A DNA stretch of 64,000 bases from Stictocephala bisonia (GCA_035578905.1 JAQJVL010000001.1:9155211-9219210); one strand, 5' to 3'. Numbered from the stretch's first letter, positions 1 to 12,515 are shown. Made by a program: numbers and translations. Notes: generated by a model not told the origin, from the letters alone.

Positions 1-44
1 CAGTCAGAAATTTGACCTATTTAAACAATACAATAGATTGTGTA

Positions 45-1222
45 TACAGGATGACAATTAAGTCTTAGGACGACTTTATAACTTTTAAACGACAAGAGAT
101 ATCAGAACTAAATTTGGCATACCGTTACTGGTAATAGTAAGCTACTTTTCTGTGTACATGGTGATCAGATGTCAACTTTGGGGGACGGCCCATTAAGGAC
201 GGCCAACTTAGTAGGACTCCCATACTAATGGGAGTAAAAAGTCAACTCTTTACTACCATTAGGAGTAAAGAGAAAATCTCAAAGACAGCCTATGTTGAGT
301 TGTACATCATTTTAAAGGTCTAGTTGAACTGGAAGCAATGCCGCAAACTGGACTTCAAAAGGTTGATCCAGTCAGAAGAAATTGCTGTTCAAAGTTTTAA
401 AATTTTAAATACATTGTACTTACGAATAACAGAAAGTTACAAGTTGAAGGGAATACTTGAAGGGAAATTTAAATGCCAACAAGTACCAAGATATGCTCCA
501 AAATGATTTAGTTCCTGTTCTACAAGCTAGTCTTGTCGCTGACTTCCAAACAGGATTTTTCCAACAAGACGGAGCACCGCCATACTATGGTGTTCAAGTA
601 AAGCAATACTTAGATACAGTATTCCGCCACCGGTAAATTGGAAGACGTGGAGCAATTGAGTGGCCGACTCGTTCTCCTGACCTAACTCCACTTACTACTT
701 TTTATGGGGCTACCTCAAAGACAAAGTTTATGAAACTCAGCCTACAGATCTGATTGATCTTAAAAACAGGATAGCACAAGCTGTTCCACAGGACTACATA
801 GAAAAAGCAGTAGCTTATTTTATAACAGGTTAGCACATTTCCAGACGGCCAATGGGGAACATTTTCAAAACTTAATTTGAAAGGAGTTCAGTAAGAATTC
901 CCCTCAACTTGTAACTTTCTGTTATTCGTGAGTACAACGTACTTAACATATTTAAAACTTTGAACACTAATTATTTTCCGACTGGATCGACCTTTTTATG
1001 TCCGGTTTACGGCATTATTTCCAGTTTAACTAGACCTTTAAAATGATGTACAACTCAACATAGGCTGTCATTAAAGATTTTCTTTTTACTCCAATGGGCC
1101 GTCCCCCAAAGGTGACTTCTGAGTAGCTTCACACATAAAAGTAGCTTACTATTACCAGTAACGGTATGCCAAATTTAGTTGTGATATCTCTTGTCGTCCT
1201 AAGACTTAATTGCCACCCTGTA
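45..1222. mobile_element. Mariner-like DNA transposon with ~400-bp terminal inverted repeats
   Basis: Both ends start TACAGG(A/G)TG(A/G)CAATTAAGTC and are flanked by TA (43-44 and 1223-1224), the target duplication of the IS630-Tc1-mariner superfamily. The left arm (45 to about 470) and the inverted right arm (about 890-1222) match closely, for example in the blocks around ACCGTTACTGGTAATAGTAA and GGGGGACGGCCCATT. The arms are separated by about 400 bp of decayed transposase. Arms this long are unusual for mariner, whose inverted repeats are usually tens of bases. The element is 1178 bp and not autonomous. Confidence 0.88.
498..880 (+). pseudogene. Decayed mariner/Tc1-type transposase C-terminus
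   Basis: Conceptual translation between the inverted repeats gives FFQQDGAPPYYG, then a stretch ending IEWPTRSPDLTP, then WGYLKDKVYE. These are typical of the DDE catalytic domain of IS630/Tc1/mariner transposases: the second acidic residue lies in QQDGAPPHY and the third near SPDLTPLD. An in-frame stop follows the RHR before IGRRG, and a frame shift is needed before WGYLKDK, so no functional enzyme can be made. The N-terminal DNA-binding part is missing. It is the only coding remnant in the element. Confidence 0.82.
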
Positions 1223-1229
1223 TAGATTA

Positions 1230-2195
1230 GTATTCTTCCTCTTATGCACAACAATAATACATCTTACGCATACAAATATTCCGTTGCTGATATTTTTCAC
1301 TGTTGGTGTTCCCCAGTGCGTTAAATGTGTTCCCCATTTTCTAACTGAAGGTTGACAATGCACTATTTGATTTTAGATATTTGATTTTTGATACAATTGG
1401 AGTTGCCTCTATTCTGTGTCAAACATTGTTTTATTTGTGTTATACAGTATAGAATGACATATCCTACTTGAAGATCTAATTATATCTCATACAAGTACAG
1501 GTTGAAATAGTACACTTCCAATTACGTGAACAGAAGAACGCAAGCTATGGAACCATACTTTCTTATTATACAATCCTGTTTGAACAAAGTTGTAGAGCAT
1601 GTTCCACAGTAAAAGTTGCACCTGTTTGAGAGAGACATACTCGGTTGACAGAACAAGAACACTCGTAATGCAGAACAGGATGTGGCGAGTTGGAGGACAG
1701 GAAGTAGTTAGTGGAGACTGCCGCGGACTGGAATGGCACTCGTTTGTCGTCTAGTTGTCTTACCGATGATCGTATTATGTAGTAAAGGTGGGAAGGCTTA
1801 TGTTCGGTACTTTTGTCAAGATAAACAAAAAAAAAAAAAAAAAAAAATGGAACAAAGGTGGGCTGAAGCCTTTTTATTCCACTGCGATTTTGTAAGTAGG
1901 CTACATTGAGTGAAAAGGAAATGAATAGTGAAAATCGCAGATTTTTAGCGGTTTCAATATATACTTTGTATCCATATTTTATCTTATTAGATCATTTATG
2001 CACTTCGGCGAGCGCCACTCCCCCAGTCATCGCACCAACCCACTCTCTTTTCGACGCTACATGTTGAAGTTCTTGTTTGAGGTTTTGATATGTTCATGCT
2101 ATAGGATTGTCCCTTCAAAAATTCATAATTCTAGTTTTTTAGGGACATCACTTATCAGCAACGAACTAAATTGACGGACGGAAAACAAACAAACT
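1230..2195. other. No gene seen; A-rich run
   Basis: AT-rich sequence without a recognisable gene. It contains a poly-A run of about 20 bases near 1828-1847, possibly an old retrotransposon tail. Confidence 0.5.
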
Positions 2196-2199
2196 TCAA

Positions 2200-2535
2200 A
2201 TGTTGCAATCAAGATTCAATACGACTGCTTCACCAAAATGCGCAAATTGCACCAAAATTTGCACAATTTGGTGTCTATGTGCTATGACCAGTGGTCTAGA
2301 CATACACACATATGATACACGAGGCAGAGAAACTACCGAACTGGGAGACACAGGACGGGGGTTTATGAGCACCTGCCCTCACAAGCAGGGGTTCGTTTCA
2401 TCAACAAGTTGCCCAATTCAATAAAGAGTGCCCCGACGCCCAAGGCGTTAAAAACTCGTTTGAAACGCTTTTTAGCGTCCCAAGCATTTTACAGTGTTGA
2501 CGAGTTCACGGCACACGACTGGGTGACCGCATAAT
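2200..2535 (+). pseudogene. 3' end of a jockey-like LINE ORF2 (fragment)
   Basis: The reading frame includes LDIHTYDTRGRETTEL, followed in shifted frames by a run matching the extreme C-terminus of the larger LINE at 18505-19030 (there DIHSYETRGRDNYRTG, then LPRKIKFSRTPRAFRTRL). The nucleotide order of blocks is the same in both places. This is a 5'-truncated, frameshifted copy with no reverse transcriptase core. Its beginning is uncertain. Confidence 0.7.
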
Positions 2536-2954
2536 CAGAAAACTGACGTCCAGAGCTGGAAGTGGGTACATTGGCAGTACAAATGTGGTGTGAGTGGAGA
2601 ATCTATATGTTCGAATGGGGTTTTGATGTGGCGTGATTGTTAAAATTTTAGAACTAAGCTGATGATTGCTAACCACTGTTATGTTCTGGCAGTAAAAGAA
2701 TTGATATGATTTGTCTTGTACCTCGTGGTAAATTAGACTAATATCGAACGATTTATTGAAGAGATTAAGTGAAGGCCTTGCTTGTTAAATTCTGCATCAG
2801 TGGACGTTTGGACTGACAACTGAGCAACGTTGGCAGAACTGATTCCCCAAACATAGTAGGTACAAAAACTAGCGGGCCGCAACTGCAGGAACCTTATGAG
2901 AATTTCGCAGCCGCTCTTACTCAGCGGCGTTTCGCATACCACGATGCATAAAGG

Positions 2955-3105
2955 GGCCTAAGTTGTCAAAATCCCTCACTTTGTTCCTCCCATATTCTCA
3001 AGGATTGTAATAATTATTACTAATTGTAATCTATGTATGACTGCCATTGAGGCGTTCACTGCAGCCATAAGAAAGTGGCTTATGTTTTTTTTTCTCTGCG
3101 TTCTG
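2955..3105 (-). mobile_element. MITE family A (~250 bp), truncated copy 1
   Basis: Matches one half of the ten-member family whose ends read AGAAACAGAGGTCGC. It contains the internal blocks for the CCTC..ATTCTCAAGGAT segment, TAATAATTATTACT, and CATTGAGGCGTTCACTGCAG, and ends in TTTTTTTCTCTGCG. The other end is missing. Confidence 0.6.
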
Positions 3106-3109
3106 GATG

Positions 3110-4320
3110 CAAAATTACAGATGAATCGTGAAAACTAGACTTTTGTATGTGAGAGAACATTTTTCTTTAATTTAAACAAAAAAGCTTAATATTAAAAATG
3201 TTATGATAAATTATGGAGACTTACTTAAGAGAGAATCATATACTTTAGTTTATCCTTCACAGCATCAAACAAACAAATGTAGTGACGCTATGAAAAAAAC
3301 ACTATATAGAAAAATATTTTATATGTTTTTGCTAGCTGTAAAATTGTCAGAATATGTAACAAATGTTATATAAGAAATTCTAGGAGTTTCATATAGTGTT
3401 AGAGTTATATGTAACACCTAAAAAAATCCACATCCAGTCAACATAAACATGACGGTCATTTTTGCGAGACCAGAAAATAACAGGAGATTTTGGGTTCGAA
3501 CATCGCTAACATCAAGAGGTAAATACAGTGGTATGGATTTATTAAATGTCTTAATGCTATTGACTTTGTTGATGAACAGTCGTCAAGAAAGGTTAAGTTT
3601 GATGGTAGTTTTAAGAATTTTTTTGTGAACGACGCGTGAAGATTTTGAGTACCGTACACGCACCGCCGTTAACGAGAACCCGTCCATTGCCATTGCCGAA
3701 ACAAATTAAATTTTAAATTGAATAAAGTTAAGCAGTTTATGGAAACAAATAAATAATAAACACTGAAAGAGATTTGAAAATCACTCAATCACATTAAAAA
3801 GTCAATAAAATCAGTAAATGAGTAGTTTGCACACACAGGAGTACAACGACCTGGGAACTGACAGAAAATTTTATATGTAGAAAATGTAAACAACAATGTT
3901 ATATATTATTTTTTGGTTGAATTAAGATAAATATTGCAGAAGTTTCTTTTGATGTTTACCGACACAAAAAGCTTAACACAATTTTTGTTAGATATAGCAA
4001 AATCTGCAACATTAACAATGTTATACAACACTTTTTATACGTAATTTTTCTTTCTAACATTTGTTATATAACACATTTTGTTACATAGTGTATACGTAGC
4101 TTTAGACTCAAAACCGAGGCTGTTTACCTCTTTGACTTGTCTACATGGTCTAAAAGAAATTCGTTTAAAACGTTGAACACTTTAATGTATAATAGGGACC
4201 TAAATTTTCTAAATTACACTTGGGTCCCGCTTCATTTCGAAATTGGTTTGGGTGTATGTATTACTGACGTTTATCACATAACCACAAAGTTCACCACTCA
4301 TAGATAAATACACGGCCTGG
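3110..4320. other. AT-rich stretch, nothing identified
   Basis: Contains AT-rich runs with several TTATATAACA-type words (near 3365, 4070), but no clear terminal repeats, coding exon or RNA gene could be supported. Confidence 0.5.
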
Positions 4321-4326
4321 TCATAG

Positions 4327-5045
4327 AGAAGAAAGAAACAGAGACCGCACCCAATAGTGTGCTGAATGTGTTTCGATTATAAAGTTTTTTGTGGAGATTC
4401 TTTGGGGGTTTTCCCTGTTGAACAGAAGTTTATTAGATTAGAACCAGTTAAATACAAGGTTTTGAACATCTTTCATAATTGCATGAAGGGTTGCCATTTT
4501 ACCTTGGGAAGCCATTAGGGTCACATCATCCGCATACGTGATTGATTTTGTATTTAAATTTTGTGGCAAGTAATTGATTGCAATAATAAAGAGAAAGGTC
4601 CAAGAATGGAGCCTTGAGGAACCCCCATGTCCACATTCTGTAATATATTCAGAAATATACATGCTAAATTAATGTCAACACTGACGTAAACTCTAAAGTA
4701 AATAACGAAGAATGTTTAGGGATGAAAGCACAAGTGATGTTGCACTCTCACTTGAAGGTTGCTGTGTACGTGTGGGGCCCATTGTAACCGTTTGAGTACA
4801 ACACTTAGCTCTAGTTTGCAAGGGTGTTGCCGGTAGAATAGATGCTGAAGGTCAAGGTAAGACACTGGTCTAACTACTAGTAAACGTACTACTACGTAGA
4901 GAGGGAGTAGACGTTGATTCACAAACGTGTTCTTCTAGGAGTAGAATTGGCTTTAGACTTGGAAATATAAGCGATCAAACAACGAGGCGTTCGCTGCGAC
5001 CATAAAAAGTTTCTTTATTCTTTCTCTGTTTCTTTATTCTCTGTG
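4327..5045. mobile_element. MITE family A copy 2, apparently split by foreign sequence
   Basis: 4327-4375 reads as the family A end (AAGAAACAGAGACCGC, CCAATAGTGTGCTGAATGTG). 4980-5045 reads as the opposite end (GAGGCGTTCGCTGCGACCAT, then TTTCTTTATTCTCTGTGG). The family's middle, normally about 140 bp, is replaced by roughly 600 bp that includes a reverse transcriptase fragment. A nested insertion with some loss of the MITE is the simplest reading. Confidence 0.55.
4380..4662 (-). pseudogene. LINE reverse transcriptase fragment (YADD box)
   Basis: On the - strand the frame carries a degraded block before GPFLFIIAINYLP-like sequence and then SITYADDVTLMAS. YADD is the catalytic motif of non-LTR retrotransposon reverse transcriptase, and it is followed by the usual spacing to NKLLFN-like sequence, which is frameshifted here. 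Fragment only: neither endonuclease nor C-terminal domain is present. Confidence 0.75.
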
Positions 5046-5049
5046 GGTA

Positions 5050-5740
5050 TGAATAGTTTTAATAGTTAAATATTATGAAGATTTCGGACCTTTTGTTTTC
5101 ATTCACTACCACTACTTTTTCCGTTACTTCACTATCACTACTTTTTTATTACAGTTACAGTTAGTATAGGCTAGGTCAGGTTAGGTTAGGTGGCTACTAA
5201 AGTTGATCACAAACTGGTAAATCCAATGATTGATTACTAACAAATGCGTAGGACTAAGTTCTTGGAAAGCGATAAGATAAGGCCAGCGATATCGGATTCC
5301 TAGCGGATAAGGAATATCACACAGTGGACGTAAAAATGAGTAGGGACCAGTTTTTAGAGCAATAGAATATTTATCAAGTGGTAGTGAATTAAGGGAAACA
5401 AAATATTAGTAGTGATAGTGAATTAAGGAAAAAGATCCACATTTCATTTTGGGCTAAATTTAGATTTGTAATTTATAAATTAGAAGTTGCGTGTTCCCCC
5501 CTCCTCCAATTTCAAATAAGAAATTCCATTACTGTGTTACATAATACAACTAATTGTATTGAGTTTTAGATAAATGTATTAAGTTCATACTAAGTATATT
5601 TGTGTATTCGATATTTGAGTGTAACTAACTACTGCAGTGAAGTTATCGGTATAAAATTTCCACTAAATAATACATTAAGGGGAGTGGGGCTGGGACGATA
5701 AGAAATTCGGGTGACTTCCGACCAACACTATTCTATATGG
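5050..5740. other. No gene seen
   Basis: AT-rich sequence with a short GGTTAGGTTAGG run near 5180. No exon, RNA gene or element boundary could be supported. Confidence 0.45.
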
Positions 5741-5743
5741 AGA

Positions 5744-5825
5744 GCTAGTGACCGAGTGGTCTATCTAAAAGCATCAGGACTTTTTTACCTAAGTTAAGAT
5801 AACGAAGGCTGGAATCCTGGACTTA
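5744..5825 (+). repeat. tRNA-derived SINE head (serine/leucine type), degenerate
   Basis: TAGTGACCGAGTGGTC matches the A box and D-arm of tRNA-Ser/Leu-like sequences, and GGCTGGAATCC, about 50 bases later, resembles a B box (consensus GGTTCGAATCC). The fold is broken and there is no anticodon arm to trust, so it reads as a decayed SINE promoter and not a working tRNA gene. An AT-rich (TTA)n tract follows. Confidence 0.5.
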
Positions 5826-5839
5826 ATAGTTAGTAGTTA

Positions 5840-6720
5840 TTGTTTTTATTATTATTATTATTATTTTTTTTTTTAGTGATATTCACACTCTGGCTAGCCT
5901 TAGCCAATTAAAGAAAATGTTAGAACTATAATAATTATAAATAGTATAGATGAGTGTAACTCATGCAACAGCTCTCTATCAATGATCAGCAAGAGGCAAT
6001 AAAGAACAAACAAAACTGACTATAACTAATTTATAAATTACAAATGACTCCAATTAAACAACAATATGATAACAATAGATATTTAAGTAACATTCCATGA
6101 TAGTTATTAAAAATATGTGGATATAACAGTAGAATGAACATTAACAAGCTGTGCAAAATATAAATACAACGATATACAATAGTTAACGTTTAAGACTCAC
6201 AATACCAATAAATAGATACATACACATACAACATGTACAGCAACTATCTGTTTGTACGTCATTCATTCTCTACCATGAACTTCGGTGTGGCAACGATATA
6301 TCGATATATTGGAAATATCGATATTTTTGTCTGATATAACATATCACTATACATTAATAATATTCGACCTGCCTTATTGTATTTGTATATATATATATTT
6401 ATATTAATACGATAATAATTATGCTATTAGATTTAATAAATTAGATAATAATTAATAATATGATTATTCTTATTTTCAATTTTTTCATTCGATCCCACAT
6501 AAAACACATTGTTTTGTGAGCATAAATGTATTTAATTTTTATTTAGTAGTATTAATACCTAAATAGTATCAGGAAAATGTGAGGTTGTTTGTTCGTGGCA
6601 TGGCATAAGAGTCTGCCTTGCGATATATCGATGTTGAAAATGGTGTACATCACTAACTGTGAAAATATATTTTAAATTTAGGCTTTCCTTCAATATATTT
6701 ACTATTTTTATAATGTAAAC
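5840..6720. other. AT-rich stretch, nothing identified
   Basis: Contains (TTA)n near 5850 and words such as ATATCGATATAT near 6298. No coding or structural feature could be supported. Confidence 0.45.
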
Positions 6721-8845
6721 TATACTACCAAGAGATATATTGTAACTAAGCTACCAAGACATATATTTTAACTAAGCTGTCAAGACATACCGGTATATGG
6801 TAACTAAGCTACCAAGACATATATTTTAAGTAAACTACCAAGAAATATATCGTTACTAAGCTACAAAGAAATATATTGTAACTAAGCTACCAAGAAATAT
6901 ATTGTAACTAAGCTACCAAGAAATATATCGTTACTAAGCTACAAAGAAATATATTGTAACTAAGCTACCAAGAAATATATCGCTATCAAGCTACCAAGAA
7001 ATGTATTGTAACCAAGCTACCAAGAAATATAACGTTACTACTGTAAGCTACCAAGAAATATATTGTAACTAAGCTACCAACACATATTGTAACCAAGCTA
7101 CCAAGAAATATAACGTTACTAAGCTACCAAGAAATGTATTGTAACTAAGCTACCAAGAAATATATCGTTACTAAGCTACAAAGAAATATATTGTAACTAA
7201 GCTACCAACACATATATTGTAACCAAGCTACCAAGAAATATAACGTTACTAAGCTACCAAGAAATGTATTGTAACTAAGCTACCAAGACATATATTGTAA
7301 CTAAGCTACCAAGAAATATAACATTACTAAGCTACCAAGAAATATATTGTAACTAAGCTACCAAGAAATGTATTGTAACCAAGCTACCAAACATATATTT
7401 TAACTAAGCTACCAAGAAATGTATTTTAACCAAGCTACCAAGACATATATTGTTACTAAGCTACCAAGAAATGTATTGTAACCAAGCTACCAAGAAATAT
7501 ATTGTAACTAAGCTACCAAGAAATGTATTGTAACCAAGCTACCAAACATATATTTTAACTAAGCTACCAAGAAATGTATTTTAACCAAGCTACCAAGACA
7601 TATATTGTTACTAAGCTACCAAGAAATGTATTGTAACCAAGCTACCAAGAAATATAACGTTACTAAGCTACCAAGAAATATATTGTAACTAAGCTACCAA
7701 GACATATATTGTAACTAAGCTACCAAGACATATATTGTAACTAAGCTACCAAGACATATATTGTTACTAAGCTACCAAGAAATGTATTGTAACCAAGCTA
7801 CCAAGACATGTATTGTAACTAAGCTACCAAGACATATATTGTAACTAAGCTACCAAGACATATATTGTAACTAAGCTACCAAGACATATATTGTAACTAA
7901 GCTACCAAGACATATATTGTAACTAAGCTACCAAGACATATATTGTTACTAAGCTACCAAGAAATGTATTGTAACCAAGCTACCAAGACATGTATTGTAA
8001 CTAAGCTACCAAGACATGTATTGTAACCAAGCTACCAAGACATATATTGTAACTAAGCTACCAAGAAATATAAGGTTACTAAGCTACCAAGAAATATATT
8101 GTAACTAAGCTACCAAGACATATATTGTTACTAAGCTACCAAGAAATGTATTGTAACCAAGCTACCAAGAAATATAAGGTTACTAAGCTACCAAGAAATA
8201 TATTGTAACTAAGCTACCAAGACATGTATTGTAACTAAGCTACCAAGACATATATTGTAACTAAGCTACCAAGAAATGCATTGTAACTAAGCTACCAATA
8301 CATGTATTGTAACTAAGCTACCAAGACATATATTGTAACTAAGCTACCAAGACATATATTGAAACTAAGCTACCAATACATGTATTGTAACTAAGCTACC
8401 AAGACATATATTGTAACTAAGCTACCAAGACATATATTGTAACTAAGCTACCAAGAAATATATTGTAACCAAGCTACCAAGAAATATAACGTTACTAAGC
8501 TACCAAGAAATATATTGTAACTAAGCTACCAATACATGTATTGTAACTAAGCTACCAAGACATATATTGTAACTAAGCTACCAAGACATATATTGTTACT
8601 AAGCTACCAAGAAATGCATTGTAGCCAAGCTACCAAGAAATATAACGTTACTAAGCTACCAAGAAATATATTGTAACTAAGCTACCAAGACATATATTGT
8701 AACTAAGCTACCAAGACATATATTGTAACTAAGCTACCAAGACATATATTGTTACTAAGCTACCAAGACATATATTGTAACTAAGCTACCAAGAAATATA
8801 ACATTACTAAGCTACCAAGAAATATATTGTAACTAGGCTACCAAG
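6721..8845. repeat. 26-bp satellite array (~80 copies)
   Basis: The unit is GCTACCAAGACATATATTG plus TAACTAA. Variants swap GACATATAT for GAAATGTAT, or TTGTAACTAA for AACGTTACTAA. Period 26 is maintained through the array. A six-unit block (156 bp) carrying the rare deletion variant CCAAACATATATTTTAAC is duplicated at 7386 and 7542. The edges are sharp, and no gene lies inside. Confidence 0.95.
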
Positions 8846-8849
8846 TGAA

Positions 8850-9535
8850 GCCCATGTGAACACTTGTGACATGACGGGTCCGTTCAAACTGTCTTATTAA
8901 TTAGTGAGTTGAGACGGGATAAGCAGCACGTCCAGTCACGTCTGGACACAAGTTCCTAGTGAAAGGTAACAGTTATGTCACTATACCAGACGATTTATAG
9001 TGATTTAGTCTCACTGCGTAAATCCATACTTATTTAGCGGTTAAATGTTTAATTCGTTTGTTTTGAAATGTTACTTATAAGGTTTATGTTGAATTTAAAG
9101 TTGTTTTACATTTATCCAGATATCATTCACACGATATTATACAAATTTATTATATAAATAAAGCTATTTATTGATTTGATTTTAAATGTGACTTTTTAGG
9201 TTAAGCTGAATTTTATGTGGTTTTACTTTCATTCAGATATCTGTATTGTAGTCTACAAAAATATATTTCTGTAAATAATATCTAAATGAAAGATTTACGA
9301 ATGCTGCATTTTCAATAATAATTTTCAGTTGAAGTGGTTTATTTAAGATTAATAATTTTTAAGTAAAAATAAAATATAAATTACTGAAATTTAACACACT
9401 CTTAAATCTACATATTATTTGCAATATTTAAAATGAATGTATGCATGATCTATAAATAAATATTTTCTATTTGTTTTAAGTATTTGTAAGCCTCAAATAT
9501 GCATTTAAAAAATCTACTTTCGTTTCTACTAGTAT
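8850..9535. other. No gene seen
   Basis: AT-rich sequence following the 26-bp array. Two blocks around 9070-9150 and 9185-9260 look like distant duplicates (GTTGAATTTAAAGTTGTTTTAC versus GCTGAATTTTATGTGGTTTTAC). Confidence 0.4.
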
Positions 9536-9771
9536 CACAGAGAAAACGGAAACAGAGGTCGCTTCATTATGACCGCAGCGAACACCTCAGTGGCAGTTAT
9601 AAATAGATTACAACTAATGCACATCTTTATACATCTGTTGTAATAATAACTACGTAGGGACTGACAAGAAATACGTAGTTGGCCCTACCAGAGAAATAAC
9701 TATTCAATACAATAAATCGAGACACATTCAGTGAATTCTTGGATGCGAGCTCTGTTTATTTCTTCTCTGTG
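9536..9771. mobile_element. MITE family A copy 3 (full length)
   Basis: Begins CACAGAGAAAACGGAAACAG and ends CTGTTTATTTCTTCTCTGTG, which are inverted repeats of each other. The internal blocks CTCAGTGGCAGTTATAAATAG and GGGACTGACAAG are shared with the other copies. 236 bp, non-coding. Confidence 0.85.
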
Positions 9772-9779
9772 GAAGTTTA

Positions 9780-12310
9780 CTGTAGATAGCTCTAAATTAT
9801 AAGCTTTATACTGCAGTTAGTATTGAAGTATCGGTGCAAAAAAACTACAAGAAATCGGTGTGTCTGAAAACAAAAAGGCGTTGATGAGATTTAAATAATG
9901 CCACTTTATAGCATACACATTTTATAAGCTAACCTCGATAAACAACAAATAAATTAAATAATTTACTTTGCAAAGAAATAATCGGCATTATATAATGGAG
10001 TATTAAATAATTGGCACCTTTAACAGAGCAATATGGTGGTAAATATTAGACAAATAATGTGACAAAAATATGGTGCGCTGCACGTAAAAAGGCTATTTCG
10101 GAATCAAAATCAATATATAATAAATAACAAATCATGAATGTTTAAGTAAAATTGTTATCCATCGCAACTATTTTCTAACCTCCATATATTTCTAAGAACA
10201 CCTAAACAAAATAAATATTTCAACTTTTATATTATGAAATCCATTTACAAAGGAAATCACAAATAGGTTATGTTTTTAAACAAATCAGCGTCATAACAAT
10301 GTCTTAATTATAATTAATTAATACTAAACAGGACAAAATATCCCGGTAAATATTTATAGAGACAAGGCTTGGTGATAAAAACTAAGGTCTATCCGGTTTC
10401 AAAATCACGCAGTTAGGAGTGAGAGAAGTTGATCGGATATGGAACTGCAAGCCTGGTAGAGTTGCAGGGCCGAGACGAGCGGCGGCCGCACGGCTACCAG
10501 GTCACCGAGTCAAGGTGTTATGTCATCCGGCACACTTCCACGCTCACGCAAACACCACTGGATTCCTCGTCTCAATTTTCAAACGGTTATTTAGGTTTTG
10601 TCCCAGAGGCATTTCACATTACAAATTCCTAGAAATATCTTAGATTTTTTTAAAATTTTGAATGTTTTGTTTTAAAACCTAATGAAGGGATTCCTAAATA
10701 TCTCTCTAATAAATTTCAGTTCTACTCACGTGAAAAGGAGACACGCTCAGCGTCGTCAATATTACGCACGTTCGTAGAACGTCCTCCTACTCTAATAACT
10801 TTTCAGTAACTGCTAGTAGAGAGTGAAATAAACTCTTTTCAGATTTATAGAAACTGGGGTTAAGGTCGAACCAGTGATGAATGAGAGAATGAGTAAATTT
10901 TAAATTATTAGTGGTTTTGTCCCCAGTTCTGTTCTAGATTTTCATTTTTCTGAAAATTAGGCTTTATTTTTTTCCTCTCTTTGATAAAATGGTTAACTGT
11001 GAGAGAGGGTTATTAGTCCTAAACATATTTTTGTACAATAAAGCCATTATTACTGTTAAAGTTGCTTTATTTTAATTCTGTCAAAAACATTACAGATATG
11101 ACTTGGTGATTTCCTACCCTGCATAACGACCACTGTCCATCTCGTTTCATCTTATATACAACTTTTGACGACAGTTCTTTCCCACTACACTCATAGATTC
11201 GTGATTGCCTACTCTTCATAACAAATATATAGCCCCCCCCCCCCCCATTTCATCTTATATACTATTTTCGATGACAGTTCTTGTTACTTGTTTGAGTGAA
11301 CAGAAAGAAAATCAAAACATTTCCACGAATTGTTTAAGCAACCACGGCAACTAGTTTTTCAAGCCTGTAAAACATTTAAGTCTGTTGACAAGGTGAAATT
11401 CCACAATGATGAAACTATCCTAAATAGGACAAAACACCTTGGCCACTTAAACCGTAGAAACTGCTCCCTAGCGTTCAAGGAGCTCTTCTCTAATTGAAAT
11501 GGTCACAAGAAAACTCTTCTCTATTAAATAAATACAAAACAATTAGTGCTAACTTTTATTGTGATCGATCCAAAATGTGCCTGCTTTCACAAATTTTAAA
11601 ATAGTTTAAATATTTGCAGTGTTGAACATGGTAACATTTCCCATACATTTTTGCATTCTACAATATCTTTTTAAGTAAAATTACAAACTAAAAAAGCTAT
11701 CGTGAAAAATTAGGTTCCTCTCTAGGGTTTTCGATTGAAAAGTTAGACTTGCACTATAGCAAAATCATACACTAAATTGTGTACCAATTTATTGGATATC
11801 ATTACTCTATCGTAAATTAATGCTCCTACTGTCTTCTAAACCAAATATTTACGGTTTTCTATTCGGTAGTCTTCATAGTTTATGAAATTTCCTCTCTATC
11901 TTGTGTTTTTATACAGCGTATGGTTTGTTATCATCTACCATTTATTAATTTTAAACAATGACAAATCTGTAATAAATATTTGGGGAAAGGTCCAAAAGTC
12001 GTGTTATATTAATACAAATATAAAGTGATTTCCTATAAAGTGTTTCCTGTCATAAAGCTAAATCCAATCCGTCAAGCCATTTAATCGATTTTATTTATGC
12101 CAGCTAATTCCTGCGTAAAAAAGTGCAGGGTCAATCTGTAACTATGTGATCCATTGTTAGATAGCCTGCTCGTGTGATCTAGTGTCATTCCCTACTTATA
12201 TATCCTATAGTAACGTCCATCCATGCCAGTTCGGAAGCAATTAAACTGCGTATACTGTTTAAGTAGGTTTAGAATGTATATTTGAAATTATGAACATTTT
12301 TAATAGTTTA
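9780..12310. other. Mostly AT-rich; one GC-rich island at 10419-10600
   Basis: No recognised gene. 10419-10600 is markedly GC-rich, with overlapping open frames of about 70 codons that match nothing I recognise. It could be a promoter-type CpG island, a first exon or old transposon sequence. Near 11096-11285 there is an imperfect tandem duplication with a period of about 102 bp and an internal run of 14 C (about 11233-11246). Confidence 0.4.
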
Positions 12311-12317
12311 ATATTTG

Positions 12318-12515
12318 ATGCCAGAGGCCTTGACTGGACGCCGTTATCGCAAGATAACGGCGTCATGCAACATTGAGCGTCCGTCCTTGCACGCAGCCCG
12401 CCTGCCGGGTCACTGATGGTGGTTCGGAAGTCACCTTTAAGTCGTTGGTCCCCAGGTTAAGTGTTAGAGATGGCTCCTAACTTCGCTTGGTAAAATAAGA
12501 GGAACTTTAACTTTT
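12318..12515 (+). repeat. SINE family B (5S-rRNA-like) copy 1
   Basis: Contains the hairpin CCGTTATC-GCAA-GATAACGG, CCGTCCTTGCACGCAGCCCG, and GAAGTCACCTTTAAGTCG followed by TTGGTCCCCAGGTTA. All recur in the same order in the copy at 32285-32482 (opposite strand), and the last part recurs at 55690-55862. In this copy the 5S-like block is deleted. Confidence 0.6.

Noticed and set aside
5744..5825. Functional tRNA gene
   Set aside because: The A and B boxes are partial, and neither an intact acceptor stem nor an anticodon loop can be formed. More likely a SINE head.
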